Origin: Pyricularia pennisetigena
Taxonomy: Eukaryota > Ascomycota > Sordariomycetes > Magnaporthales > Pyriculariaceae
Direction of reading: 5' to 3'
Length of the DNA: 64,000 bases
Assembly: GCF_004337985.1 (NCBI RefSeq)
Contig: NW_021940923.1
Span: 969,951 to 1,033,950 of the forward strand
Every line of letters starts with the position of its first letter. The stretch's first letter is position 1. Shown here in pieces: positions 22,622 to 34,738 of this stretch. The notes under the pieces were generated by a model. The model was not told where the DNA came from, did no database searches, and saw only the letters and a program-made list of their open reading frames with translations. The position numbers were made by a program, and so were the translations under genes.

Positions 22622-22984
22622 CATTTACCAAGGTAGACATCCTTTTATTACCAAGAATTAAGTGCTTATCCGTCGAAAGTTCAGGTTGATGTTAAAGACA
22701 AAAACATAAGTAGAGTTGAGGACATTGCTTAGCTAGTCTAGTACATGTATGTAGACTTGGCGACATTGTGTTTTGGTGGGGGTTGACCGTAATTGTTTTG
22801 TACCTACCCTATCGTCGTCAATTATCGGCTTGGCTGTTGCAATTCAGCGGCTCCTTGCTGGAAATACCTCAACAGAGCCACCGACTCAACAGCAAAAGTC
22901 AGGGAAATTTTCGTCACCACATCAATCAACCCGTAATCAGCTCGGGACTGAACATAGGATTGCGCGTTGGAAGAACCTCAAGCT
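21200..22984. other. Intergenic, kinase to SMN
   Basis: Shared upstream region of the divergent kinase and SMN genes. It holds A20 (21467-21486), T-rich runs at 22271-22310 and a 33-nt T run (22589-22621). Open frames here are low-complexity or lack any domain. No gene supported. Confidence 0.5.
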
Positions 22985-24474
22985 ATGTCGGAAGCAGAAA
23001 AGGACGTCACCCACGAAGACATCTGGGACGACTCGGCACTGGTTAATTCGTGGAACGAGGCCCTTGAGGAGTACAAGGTAAGTCGAATTGAATTGCTGCA
23101 GTTTTGTTGCTGGCTTTTCCCATGTGCGGCTATCCAGAATAACCGGCCGACTGGTCGCCCGAGGAGAAGAAGAAAAAAAACAACCACCTGGCGCGGCCCG
23201 AATGGCTGTCTTTTATTCTTTAGTGTTTCTTATTCCGTTCTTGGTCCTGTCTTCTTCGCGCCCGCGATTCGGTGTTGTCAAATCCCACGGCACGCGGGAA
23301 AGATCTGAGAAGGAGGCTGAAGCAGGCCCTTACCACCATCACAGAAATACCACAGCATTCACGCCGACAGGGCAGCCGAGGCCACTATTGTTCCAGATTC
23401 ACAAAAGTCAGGCCACTTTCCACCATTTTTTCAGTCTCCACTTTCCTTGGTTGGTGTGTGGGCTATGACACACACCCTCCCCGTTGTCGAAGCAGCAAGC
23501 TGATTAAATGGATCGCGGTTAATGATCGCCATGGAACAGCCCCCTACTGAATGCCAAGACTGAAACGAATGAGCCTCAGTCGCCGCCCAACCGAACGAGG
23601 GGCGATGGCGAAACAATTCAAGAGCAGGCCAAGGTACGTACGTCAGCAACAAGAGACAGGGGAACGCCTTGGTTTTGTTGCATCCTCATCACGCGTCCAC
23701 GCGTATAGAGCAGTTTGACAGTTGTTCACTTCACCGGGACCCTCCCTCTGCCTCGCGGCCCTCGCCTGCATCCCTACTACACATCGCTTAAACCCCCGGA
23801 TGGAAGTCGCCAATCCCGGAGATCCATCAAAGCTTGGCTTTTTTTTCTCTTTTTTTTTCTTTGCAGGACCGAAATCTCAACATCTCTTTCCGAGGGCCGG
23901 ATGGCGTTGTTGAATCCCCATATCCAGATGGGGCCCTCGAGGAGACAGATGACGGTGCCAAAGGGGTACCTGCATGTGACATTATTGATATGTGGCACAA
24001 ACTAATACTTTTCTACCTTTATAGCCTACGGGTGGACGTCCTGAAGGTCTCGGCATGAATGATCAACAACCTGGCGGCACGCTTAGCTCGCCTGTCTCTG
24101 TGCTTGGCTCAGGTAAGAAGCACCTCTCGCATCTATATGCTCTGTACTTGGACCGACCGTAAGGCGTGCTGTGGTATCCATCAACTCTCAGAGTACATCT
24201 CCTTCAAGGTATCCGGAAGACACAACAAGGGCTGTCTTGTAATATTCTGTTGTACTCTCCTATCAGGCTTCGAAAGCAACCGCTCTGTTTCCTTCCTTTT
24301 GTTTCTCCAAACATTCGAATGCCCACGTTTCTGCTGACATAAAACACATACATCTATATTCATGTAGTAAAAGACGAGAGTCTCAAATCCCTGCTGATGT
24401 CATGGTACTACGCCGGGTATTACACGGGGCTCTATGAAGGACAGCAGCAGAGATCCCGGCAAGGCGAATCTTGA
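22985..24474 (+). CDS. smn1: Survival motor neuron (SMN) homologue
   Basis: SMN complex core protein for Sm-ring assembly on spliceosomal snRNAs, about 180 residues from six small exons: 22985-23077, 23345-23406, 23540-23633, 23867-23965, 24025-24112, 24368-24474. All joins keep frame. The N terminus has the Gemin2-binding motif (DIWDDSALVNSWNEA, residues 13-27) running across the first splice into EYKKYHSIHA. The middle is Gly/Pro/Asp-rich and seems to lack a Tudor domain, as in the fission yeast protein. The C terminus carries the YG box (LLMSWYYAGYYTGLYEG), which mediates oligomerisation. Both hallmark ends are present and in one frame, so identity is firm even though exons are tiny. The start is the first ATG, 12 codons before the Gemin2 motif. 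Five introns in 543 coding bases is dense. Confidence 0.93.
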
Positions 24475-26056
24475 CTGGAGATAAGAAATTGACCAGGAAA
24501 TGGCGGGACCAAAGTGCTGTACAAGCGCTTACAATCGCGTTTAGCGGAAGGTCGGGATGTATACGCGGTAAAACAATACGGGAAACAAAAGAGGGGCGGA
24601 AAGGAAGGGGAGAAAATAGAGTATAAAGAATGGGGCAAGAAAACAATTCATTCAATTAAAAAGGAACCCCCTGTACGTAAACGTTGCTTTCACAGAAGAA
24701 CCGCTCACGGAACTCCGAACTGCTTATCGTACTTTTCGTAGTTTATTACATGTGAGACTGATTTGACTGGGTATCTAGTTTGGGGAATTTGTATATTGGT
24801 AGTAAAATACCACCTAAAGAAGAAAGAAAATCGAGGGAGGAAAAAAAAAAAAAAAAAAAAAAAGGGGGCGCGACCGGTGTGGAATGACGTGAATTGTGGG
24901 CCACAACTTTGTGTGCAGTCAAGAATGATGGAGGGCTTGTCTCATGTGTGATCGACATGGAAGCGAGTATTACTGGAACGCCATATGTTCCAGCATCACG
25001 GGACACGGCTTCCTCCTCTTCCTTTGTCTGAAGGCGCAAACACTTTCCAGGGTGGCACATTACAGATCCAGGGAATCCAGTCACTAATAGCTAGGGTATT
25101 GATCAGACGAAAAAGAAGCCAAGCGATTGAGCCGCTTGCCGGTTGGCCATTCTTTTGGGGGTACATGATTATGATTGGTGATAATGGGAACTCATCTTTC
25201 CGAATGGCTGAGTTCTCTTGGGGGCTCTTGGAAGCATGACAAGAAACTGACAAGGCGGTTGACAGGAGAAGCAAAACGGGCCACGACTCCCTATGTATTA
25301 TATGCATCTACTGTACAGTGCAGTAGTATTGTAGGTAGTGGGGAGTATGAAACAACGGCCTTGCTAGTTGCCAATTGTTCGTGTACGCCTTGCAGCTTGG
25401 AAACAAACCAGATTTCCGGATGTAAGATGGACTTCTTCTTTCATGTTGATTTTCCCTCCCTCATATTTGGTTGTACTCTACTGCAATGCCCATCTCCATA
25501 CTTAGCAAGCGGGGTTGTTTTCTTTTGCTACGCCATCGTTATTCGCAAGCACAGACTAAGCGAACTTTTGGTTCCTATAGTTCTGCAGCAGCAAGGTGCC
25601 ATTCGAATGGTAGATTGACACAAACCTGCGATACAAATATGTACCCTTGGTAGCAGTATGATCTTTGTAGGCGATAGCTCGGAGAAAGACTCAATTCTTA
25701 GTGACATAACCACCGTACCATCCTATTCCCGGAGAGGAAGCTGACAAACAGGTATGTACCCTGGAAGATATAACGGTCAAATACAATCAAAATGAGGCAG
25801 GTAAATGTTTGGACGGTTTTTCATCTTGTCTTTTGTTGGAGACTGCCAAGTCAGGCCGATGGAGTGAATGAGTAAAAACAACTCTTTCTTTCTGATTGTG
25901 ACCTAGCAATTCTTGCACTCACTCGGCTTCTCGGAAAGGCAAGTATCTCTGGGCGCAGAGCGTAGAGGGGGGAGATTTGAGGATGCAGTTGCTGCATAAC
26001 CCGTTTGTGCACCCTTCCTCTTTTTTTTTCTTTTTTTCTTTCTCGCTTCCCCCCCC
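24475..26056. other. Intergenic, 3' of SMN to assembly gap
   Basis: About 1.6 kb with an A23 tract (24841-24863) and several T-rich runs. No open frame has a recognisable domain or supports a spliced gene. It ends in C8 (26049-26056) directly at the assembly gap. Confidence 0.5.
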
Positions 26057-26278
26057 NNNNNNNNNNNNNNNNNNNNNNNNNNNNNNNNNNNNNNNNNNNN
26101 NNNNNNNNNNNNNNNNNNNNNNNNNNNNNNNNNNNNNNNNNNNNNNNNNNNNNNNNNNNNNNNNNNNNNNNNNNNNNNNNNNNNNNNNNNNNNNNNNNNN
26201 NNNNNNNNNNNNNNNNNNNNNNNNNNNNNNNNNNNNNNNNNNNNNNNNNNNNNNNNNNNNNNNNNNNNNNNNNNNNNN
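26057..26278. other. Assembly gap, 222 N
   Basis: Run of undetermined bases flanked by C8 on the left and A16 on the right. The flanks suggest sequencing failed at low-complexity DNA. True length is unknown. Confidence 0.99.
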
Positions 26279-27391
26279 AAAAAAAAAAAAAAAACTCATT
26301 TTATTGTGTTAAGCTGTAAACTTCTTCATACTTCAAGTGAAAGTTTGCCTATCTCCCTCAACTCTTCGGCCAAGCCCAGATAACAAACATATATCCCCGG
26401 CTGGGGCAATGTTAAATGGTTTAACCATAAGGCCAAGGAGAAAAAAAGACAATACCAATCTCGCCAAAAAGAAAGTAAGCCATTTGCCCCGTTGTCGCGA
26501 TGGATCAGAGTTGCACGTGTAGCGGGGGTCCTCTGGCCCAAACGGTGGGAACCTAACGGGAGCTAAGCCTGTTTAGGCTGATTTCTAAACGACAAGCCCC
26601 AACCCGAGACGCAACTGTTACAGGAACGAACCCCTTCCTTACCCATGCCTCCTAGCTGACCTCCGTGGTTCCTGCCCAGTCACAGGACGTCGTAATGTTG
26701 ATTGATCTTGGCTTTCCCATTTTTTCTTGTTGTCATTGTCTTTTTCTTATTTTTTTATTTTTATTTTTTCGTCCGTTTTCAGACCGCCCTGGCTGTGGGG
26801 TTCCCTCCCTCGCACTCAAATTTCGGCCTGCCTTGACGCCGGGAGGGCTGCCTGGGCCAACCCAGCCCGGATGGACGGCGACCCTAGTCTCGAACTGGGG
26901 GAGGCAAGCTGTTTCGCCAACCGTAATTGTCCACGCCCCCTCCCCTTGGCTGCCATATCCCGGCTCCGGCTTGGGAGACCCGTACCAGAGCTTGCCGGGG
27001 TTTTAAGGTAGAGTCTTGGAGGCTCGATGCTGTTTGTTTTAAGGGTTGGCCATCCCCAGCCTGATCTTTCAGTAATTACCTAGACCTCTTCTCCCTCATC
27101 CCCTTATCGTTGTACACGTGTGGCCCGGACGCTCATTCGGTTTGTTCCTTCTCGCCGTCTTTCATTCACTTTTGATTCTTCACGAGCAGGCACTCGCCAT
27201 CCTAAAGCATAAAGGTTTATTTTACTCCATCACTCCAACAGTCGGATCTTCCCCGCCGCTTTTGGTCCTTGAGAAAACAAGACAAAAAAAAAAAAAGACA
27301 AACAAAGAGACTGGTACTCGGGGATCTTTAATCTGAATTTGATCCTTTACTGTCGACCTAATAAATCTACAGCCCACCCCTCACTCACAAT
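26279..27391. other. Long upstream region of the cupredoxin gene
   Basis: About 1.1 kb with a pyrimidine-rich stretch (26717-26775) and an A-rich run near 27283-27296. Two overlapping open frames at 26665-27011 have no recognisable domain. Probably promoter and 5' UTR. Confidence 0.45.
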
Positions 27392-28502
27392 ATGAAGTTC
27401 TCATCAGCACTTGCATTGGGCGCTGCCCCCCTGGCTCTTGCGAAGGCCGCCCACAATGTCTACCCGGTCAAGCGCAGCAGCGACGGCATCATGGCGAACT
27501 CGGTTCAGATCAGCTCCAACCCCAACGCTCTCGAGCAGCTCCTCGGCCTCGGAATGTCTGGTGTTGGTTTGACAAAGGAGAAGGGCACTGCTCTCAAGAC
27601 TGATATCATCGTCATCTGGCTCAACCAGGGTGGCGGCGCCCCCACGACGCAGATCAACCGCCAGGAGACCGTGACCGTTACCAAGACCGTCACAGATGGT
27701 ACTCCTGGCCCCACTCCCCCGGCTGGCGGCGGCGCTGGAACGGGCACCACCCATAACGTTACCGTTGGTGGGCCCAAGGGTCTTATTTTTGAGCCGAATG
27801 AGATCAAGGCCAAGGTCGGTGATATGGTTGTCTTCAAGTTCTTGAGCCAGAACCATACCGTTACGCAGTCCGCCTTCGACACTCCTTGCGACCCTCTCGC
27901 TGGCGGCATGGACTCTGGTTTCCAGGCCAACCCCAACAACACTATCAACCCTCCCCCATTGGTTGCCATGCAGGTTATGGTTGAGACCCCGCTGTGGTTC
28001 TACTGCCGCGCTGCCCAGGGTGCCCACTGTGGTAAGGGCATGGTCTTCTCCATCAATCCCACCGCCGAGAAGACGCACTCGCAATTCGCCTCGAAGGCCA
28101 TCGCTTCCAAGGGACTCGGTGGCGGTGGTGCCATCACGGGCAACCCTACTACTGGTGGTGGTGCCGCTCCTCCTGCAGCCAACCCCGCTGCGCCGGCCAC
28201 CTCCAGCTCGCTCGCCCCCCTGCCGGCTGCTGGTGGTGCTGCCGCCACACCCGCCACCGGAAACACCTCCGGAAAGCCCACCACTGGACAAGGCAAGCTC
28301 CAGCCCGATGGCTCTTGCCAGTGTGTTGTTACTTGCGCCGCTGGCTCGTTCCCCGCCATGGGTGTCCAGGGTCTCAACAACTTTGGCGGTATGGCTGGTA
28401 AGTCATGACAGACAAGTCTCTGATTTCGAAGTTGGGCAGGATCGTAAGCTAATTCGACTGGCCGCAATAGGTTCGATACCCGCCAACATGGTTGGTATGT
28501 AA
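27392..28502 (+). CDS. Secreted cupredoxin-domain protein
   Basis: Predicted extracellular blue-copper-like protein, 345 residues from two exons (intron 28398-28470; the last exon adds only SIPANMVGM and the stop). Residues 1-19 form a signal peptide ending near ALAKA. A region of about 100 residues and a Thr/Pro/Gly linker precede a plastocyanin-like domain (about 122-225). Its copper ligands are visible as His155 (QNHTV), Cys205 (WFYC), His212 (GAHC) and Met217 (GKGM). The tail is rich in Gly, Ala, Pro and Ser and ends in a small CQC/VTC cysteine group. There is no hydrophobic C-terminal segment, so GPI anchoring is unlikely. Related fungal extracellular serine-rich cupredoxins are widespread; their redox role is mostly unknown. 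The start gives a clean signal peptide. Confidence 0.85.
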
Positions 28503-29536
28503 AGCAAGCAACAACATGTGAACGATTTCGAGGATTTTATATACCACATTCTTCTCATGCCACTTGTTGTTTCGGGTTCTCGGGCATTTAGCAGGGGCTT
28601 TATATAACTTTTTGTAGATTTCTTTTTTTTTTTTTTTGTTCATTTCTCAATACCTTTTATTTTCTTATCGAACCCGGGATGGATCACTCGCCTTGACAAT
28701 GGCTAGAGCATGAACTGTTTTGGGGGGACCTTTTGGAGTAAAATCCCTTTTTTTTATGTTTCAAATATGACTGGTTCGTATCTTTGGATGGATGGTATCA
28801 TTAATAAACGAACAGAATGAGTCACTTTGTTTGTGGGCGTATCCTAAAGAGCAAGAGAAGCACGCCTGTTCCGGGCTGTGATGAGGACTTGTCGCTTTCT
28901 CACAATTATCAAGTTTTAATGCAGCTTGGATTCGGGCTCGCCGTCGGTCGCCATCTGCCATCTGATCTGATCAGACCTCACCTCGCTCATCTGCTAACCG
29001 CGGGTCTGACGGGATTTCGGCGCGTCATGATTGGATGCTCGAGTAGTTAGTTGATCGTGTGCAACAAGTATGGGGAAAGCATGCATGGCTGCTTGCCCAA
29101 CTAGATAGCAGTAAACGCCTAATTGTTCTCATTGTGCTGTCACGTGCATCGTTCATCCGCCATGCAGAAATTTGGAGGTAGTGCGGGAATGTGGTAGGTG
29201 TTGTTGCTAGGGCGTTGCTTGGTCATGGCCCCACCCACAACCCGTCAACAAACAAGGCGTGCTCCAAACGTCACCACAAACCAGCCACTACTACCTTGGG
29301 CGTTGATTTGTTCTTGACGCGTCTGTCCAGTAAGGCTTGGACTAATTAGACCTTAGACTAGGTAATTATTGTACATTTATTTTGAAGACTTTGAAGTTCT
29401 GTCGACTGCTACCATCTCTTGCCTATAGCTTGTCGACTTCATCTCATGGAAAAGGCGGCAATTCCTTTTTTTTTTTTTTTTTCCACTTTCAAGATACTAA
29501 CGGGACACAGAAAAACAAGATAAACTTTCCAGCATC
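28503..29536. other. Intergenic, cupredoxin to BRCT gene
   Basis: Contains T15 (28623-28637) and T17 (29466-29482), the latter 55 bp upstream of the BRCT gene ATG. An ACGCGT (MluI cell-cycle box) lies at about 29317, but this hexamer is common throughout the window. No gene seen. Confidence 0.45.
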
Positions 29537-32500
29537 ATGGAGCCGCAATCACCACCCAAACGCGTCACCAGATCACGCGCTGCTAGGTCTACAGACTCTG
29601 CACCCACCAAGGTCGTGACCACCGCGGCAAGGGCAAAGACGACGCGTGTGACAGCAACGACTTCTGTTGCCACCACTAGGACCACAGCAGCCAAGCGGAA
29701 ACTCAGATCCGAAGATATGGAGAACGAAGAAGCCGGCAACGACGATGATGAGCTGGGTGCTGTATATCCCGCTCCAGCACGGGCTACCAGGGCCACTCGT
29801 GGCCGGCCGCAAAAGACGGCTGAGCCAGAGCCCTCCAAGAAGACCAAAACGGAACCCACGTCGGCACCGAAACCCGAACCTGTAGCTGTCCCGAGGAGGG
29901 GCCGCCCGCCCAAGAAAATAGCTTCCGCGACGCCTTGTGCCAAAGAGGAGACTGCCTCGGTTGCCGCCAAGCCGGTGCGAGCAGCAAGAACCAAAAATAC
30001 ACAGCCTACACAGGAGGAGCCTGAAGAGGTATCTATCAAGCCTGCCACCCGGACACGCGCAGTGAGCGTGACATCCAAGGCGCCTGTAAAGAAGACGGTA
30101 CAGTTCGAGGAGCCGGAGAAGGAAAATATCCTGCCTGCTGCAGCAACCAAGACCAGAACCACGAAAGCCGCCTCCTCCACCAAGACTGCTGCACCTGAAC
30201 CCCCAGCCACAGGCCTTCGCGCTAGGCCTGTGCGAAAGGCAGCACTCCCTGCTGCTGCCCGCCCAACCCGAGGCGTGGCAAAAACTTCTGCTCAAGCGAA
30301 GAAGGAGAAGGCAGAGGAGGAGCAGGAGGGAGAGCCGGGGAAGACGTCCCAGGAAAGTGGACCGACGCCGTTGAGCCCTAAAAAGATTACACAATTGGCA
30401 CAGCCGAAAGATCTCGATAGGGAAGCCGAGTCTGATGACGAGCTTGCGGGTGACAGGACTCCACACAGGCCTTTGATGAAGAATCCGGTCAGACCGCCAG
30501 CGAGCTTAAGGCTCGAGATGAAGGAAGCGGATGTGGCACTGGAAATCATCGAGGTTGATAGCAAGCTGCTGCCAGTCCCGGAGCCCAGCGTGTCTGCTGG
30601 TATTCTCAACAGCCCAGCTCGCCGTCCACAGGCTATGCCTCACAAAGATGTCATGAAGTCACCAGCGCGCCGAGGTGCTGGTGTGCCGGTTATCAACCTC
30701 CCTAAAGATGAGTCTGGGGGCCAAGATAACCAATTGCCGATGAGGGCCTCGCTTCTCAGCTCGCCTGCAAAGCGACTAAAGTCTCCGATTAAGGGAATGA
30801 ATCCATCCAACCTGAACTCCTCCACGCTCAGCGACTGCAACCGCTCGCCGTTGAAGTCCTCGCTTCTCGCGTCCCCAGCCAAGCGTCCGCTGTCACCAAT
30901 CAAAGGGATCCGCCCACCTCAACCAAGGTTCGAACAGACCTCTCAAGCTGAGCATGTTCAGGAAGATCACGATCGGGAGACAGAGATGGATTCTACGACG
31001 ACTGTGTATCAAGCAAGAGAGCTGCCCCCATCACCTACTAGGGCCAGCAGGCAGCATTTCCCTGGTCGCCTCTCAACGGTGCTGCCACGACATGCTGATC
31101 CTGACCTGAAAAAGAATCCCATGCTGGGAGCTCCACGAACATGCAGCCATGAGGATGATGTCCTCCCCTCCACCGCGGATGAATTCGTCGAGGCGGGGGA
31201 GCCCATGGATGTGGATGTAGTTGAGCCGAGCATGGAGTTACATGCAACAGAGACCATTGGTATGGCCGAGAATTCTATCGCCAACGGTGCTTTTGGTCTG
31301 AGACAGAAGGATCTGGACCCCTTCGTGGGTGCGGAGTCAGACTCGGATGATGATCTGGACTGTCATGATGTTGCGACTTCATCAACACAAGACAGCGCAG
31401 TCAGGACCCCACGCCGTGCAAGGAATACTTTGAGAAGCCACAGAGAAAGGCAAAGTATGGATGGACTTCAGTCCACCACAGAGAGCGCTCAGCCCACTCT
31501 CATGGCAGGGCAATATGGCTTCACCCCCCTTGCTGAAAAGCTGAGTGATTGGAAGGCGAACAGCCCGCTCAAAGTTGGACTGGAACCCCAGCAGTCGCCC
31601 TTGGGCAACGGTTTGTTAGAAGAGAAAATCTTGACTACCGTGGCCGAAGCCCTGATTCAGGATTCGCCCGCGAAACCCGGATTTTTTGACGATGCCATCT
31701 CGGTTGCCCCCGAATCAATACCCGATGTCGACAAACACGTGAACAAGGCTAGCTCTTATCAAGCGGCCGAAGCGGAGGTGGACATTGATGAGCCTGAGCT
31801 CGAACCTGTCCGCTGCACTCAGGAAGACTTTGAACTTGCCGCCGAGGCAGATGTCATGTCACTCCTGGAGCCATCGCAACATGACGAAGCACTTCACAAC
31901 GACTTGATCGAGGATAATGCATCAGAGGCCAGCCAGGAATACGGGGATGAGAACGATGCTCCGCCCATCGATCCTGCTCTGACCAACTCTCCTGGTGTTC
32001 CCCCAGTGACGCCAAAGCGTTTTGTCACACGTACTTTCCACACCGTATCCAAAATTCCACTCAAGCCAGCAGATGATTCCACGCCGAAGTCAGTAGGGTC
32101 GGCGACACAGAGGAAGCAGCGTAGGCACAGTCTTGCGAAGGTGCCTGCCGCCATCAGCCCAAGTAACCGCCCTACCAAGGGCCTCCAAAGGAACGCAACC
32201 GTCATCTCTTACTCGCCCACCAAAAAGGAGACCAATTCAATTGCGCACGAGAATGCTCCCCGTGAGTTGTCTGCTTACCCCGAAACGCCTGTAAAATCAA
32301 CCGCCGGGTGGTCCACATCCGGCACACCAGCCCGCACACCGCGACAGACCGTCAATCCTGCACTTCTCAGAGGTGCGGTCGTCTTCGTAGACGTGCGCAC
32401 CAGCGATGGCGCCGAGGCTAGCAGCATTTTTGTGGATCTCCTCACGCAGATGGGTGCAAGATGTGTCAAGTCGTGGGCTTGGGATCCTGAGAGCCAAGGC

Positions 32501-33377
32501 GACAACCAAACGACCGATGAAGAAGACGAGGATATGCCTTCAGGATCCAAGATTGGAATCACTCACGTGGTATACAAAGATGGTGGCAGGCGTACGCTTG
32601 AAAAGGTCAGGGAGACAAATGGAGTAGTACAGTGTGTCGGCGTATCTTGGGTTCTTGAGTGAGTATCACCATCACTGCGAAGTCTCTGATCAAAACAGAA
32701 AAAAAAAAAAAAAAAAAAAAAGAAACAAAACTCGAATTACTGACATTACCCGCAGCTGCGAGCGCGAAAACGAATGGCTTGACGAGGCGCCGTATTACAT
32801 CGAAACTACCTTGGGCTCCCATAGCGGTGTTGGTCGTCGCAAGACTATGGAGCCGAGGGCCTTTGCCGAGACAGCTTCGTCATCTCTTGATGATAGCAGC
32901 GGCAGACGCAAGTCCCGTGACTGTAAGACGGCTCCGTCAACGCCTGCTAACGGCCGGCGCAGCAGTGGGCTGTGGATGCGTACTCCGGAGGATGAGGTTT
33001 CGGCAGCCGCTCGCCGCGCCAGCAGCATCTACGGGGACGGTGATGGTGACTTTGGGGACGAAGATGCGGACTGGGAGCTGGAAAGCATGCTCATGCCGGT
33101 GCCCAAGACTCCGGCGCCCGAGACGATTGCGCGCTATGCCGCAAACGTTACCCCGGATACGCCATCGGTCAACGATGAGACATTGTCGCTAAGCCGGGAT
33201 GAATTAATGATGCGCACGTGCCCTCCGAAACCTGCGGGTGACATCATGTTGCTTGGTGAAGGTCTGCTAGCCAGGGAGAAGGACGAGGGTGTGCTGCAGC
33301 GTTTGATGGCTGCGCGAAGGAAGAGCTTACAATTTGCACCCAAAGTCGGCAGCCCACTGGCCAAGACTTGGCCATGA
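29537..33377 (+). CDS. Large BRCT-domain nuclear protein
   Basis: About 1247 residues from two exons (intron 32659-32755, containing A23; the join gives VSWVLDCERENEW in frame). Most of the protein is disordered and basic. The N-terminal 300 residues are Lys/Arg/Ala/Thr-rich with an AT-hook-like RRGRPPKK near 118. Residues about 355-460 carry repeated SPARR/SPAKR and SPIKG units, minimal CDK sites of the S-P-x-K/R type. A KEN triplet sits near 195 (PEKENILP), a possible APC/C degron. A single BRCT domain spans about 950-1060, with AVVFVDVR, the conserved VSWVLDC tryptophan region and a variable acidic loop. BRCT domains bind phosphoproteins in DNA damage and mitotic signalling. It may belong to the microcephalin-like or other fungal BRCT groups; I cannot assign an orthologue. 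Confidence 0.85.
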
Positions 33378-34244
33378 TGCTGTCATTGAGGATTGGAGTT
33401 TTATTTCTTTGCTCTTTCTTGGATCTTTTGGGGGTTTCAAGGGACCGAAACTCTTGTTTTAAGGTTTGGATGGAGTTTAGGATTTGTTGTTTTATCTCTT
33501 CACTTCCCCCCATTTACCGTCTCTCAGGTAGCTAAGGGATTGCCTAGCTATCATGGGCTTTTTTGCCATACCTTTTCGTGTTCTGGCCTCCATACGTGGC
33601 TTGTCGCTCATTGTTGGTCTTGTACAACGAGGACTTGGGCTGTTTTGTACCTCATTTACAGGAGTTTGGAATATTCCGTGTTGGTTCAGGAGGGCGATCA
33701 GCAGGGCACTACCGGTGGTATCTAACGCTGTTCTTATCGTAACCTACAGGCGGTCTAACACAGTTCATTTCTGTGTCAGCCGACTGTCGATTTGACGTGA
33801 GTTTTACCAGTACTAAAGTACTAACACCATATTCCTACGTCTGTCCGTAGCAGGTATCCTGATTACAATTGACGAATCGTATGCTCCATGAGCCTTTTTG
33901 GAATGTTGGTAGCAATAGTATAAAGGTGTCCCCACGGTGCTCTCTATCACAGCGTCCTGGTAAGGATGGCGCCCAAAATAGTTTGTAATTACCATTCGTC
34001 ATCGTTCCCTACGTCTTCGGAGCGTCAGATTCTGTGACCTATGTACCCTCGGCTGAGGAATCGTGGTGCGAGTCCTCATCGATCAGAGGATGATTGCCAC
34101 AGGTCAGTCGTGCATTGGGCTAAATTGTCCGGTGGACAAGACCGCGTAGGATACTGGGCAGCTCTGTATGAGCCCTCCACAAACTTAATACCAAACTGTC
34201 AAAAATTCGTATTAGGTGTTTTTATTTTTGCGAACTATTATTAT
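33378..34244. other. Convergent intergenic region
   Basis: Lies between the 3' ends of the BRCT gene (plus) and the HYPK-like gene (minus). Open frames at 33393-33795 and 34041-34304 have no recognisable domain and probably reflect 3' UTR. No gene supported. Confidence 0.45.
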
Positions 34245-34738
34245 TTATTGTACGGCGATGTATGCCCGCATGGCAGTCACCGCGTTGCCGTCGTATTGTT
34301 TTAGCAGCTCCGTAGCCTTGGGCTTTGTGAGCTCGAGCTGATCGACCTGTGCAAGTTAATCAAAACAAGTAAAAATATGGAAAAAGTGGTCAACAAATAT
34401 ACTCCCAAGGAAATGTCATCTGTCACTTTCTGTGTGCATATTTTGGTTTTGCATGTCCGCCCACTCACAAGCAGCGCCACATCAGCAGCATCAACCTTGA
34501 CGGCCTTTTTGACATCCTTCTTGACGTTTGCATCGGTCTTGAGCTGGCTCATAGCCTTGCTGACGGCCTCTTGGTCAACGTTCTTGTTCGCCGCGTCTTC
34601 ATCCCGCGCGTCGAGGGCGGCCATGGCAGCGGCAGCCTTGCGGTCCTCGGCCGACTTGGCCGTCTGCTCGACCTCGTCCTCCACATCGCCCGTCGTGGCG
34701 CCCTCGACGATGGTAGGGGGTTGTCTGTCTTCGGCCAT
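34245..34738 (-). CDS. HYPK-like NatA-associated UBA protein
   Basis: Small protein of 123 residues from two exons (34738-34469 and 34346-34245; intron with GTGAGT donor and TTGCACAG acceptor). The N-terminal half is acidic then Ala/Lys-rich and helical, followed by KTDANVKKDVKKAVKV. The C-terminal 40 residues form a UBA-like fold (ADVALLVDQLELTK, then ATELLKQYDGNAVTAMRA), as in HYPK and the NAC-alpha UBA. HYPK binds and regulates the NatA N-terminal acetyltransferase on the ribosome. Only the spliced form gives a complete UBA. It is divergently oriented from the DAHP synthase gene, about 0.9 kb apart. Confidence 0.85.

Noticed and set aside
25919..26319. Open frames spanning the 222-N gap
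   Set aside because: Artefacts of translating undetermined bases.
29497..30466. Long minus-strand open frames inside the BRCT gene
   Set aside because: They are shadows of a Ser/Thr/Ala/Lys-rich coding frame, with no domains or splice support; the same applies to antisense frames in the PKS, nucleoporin, cupredoxin and Med8 genes.
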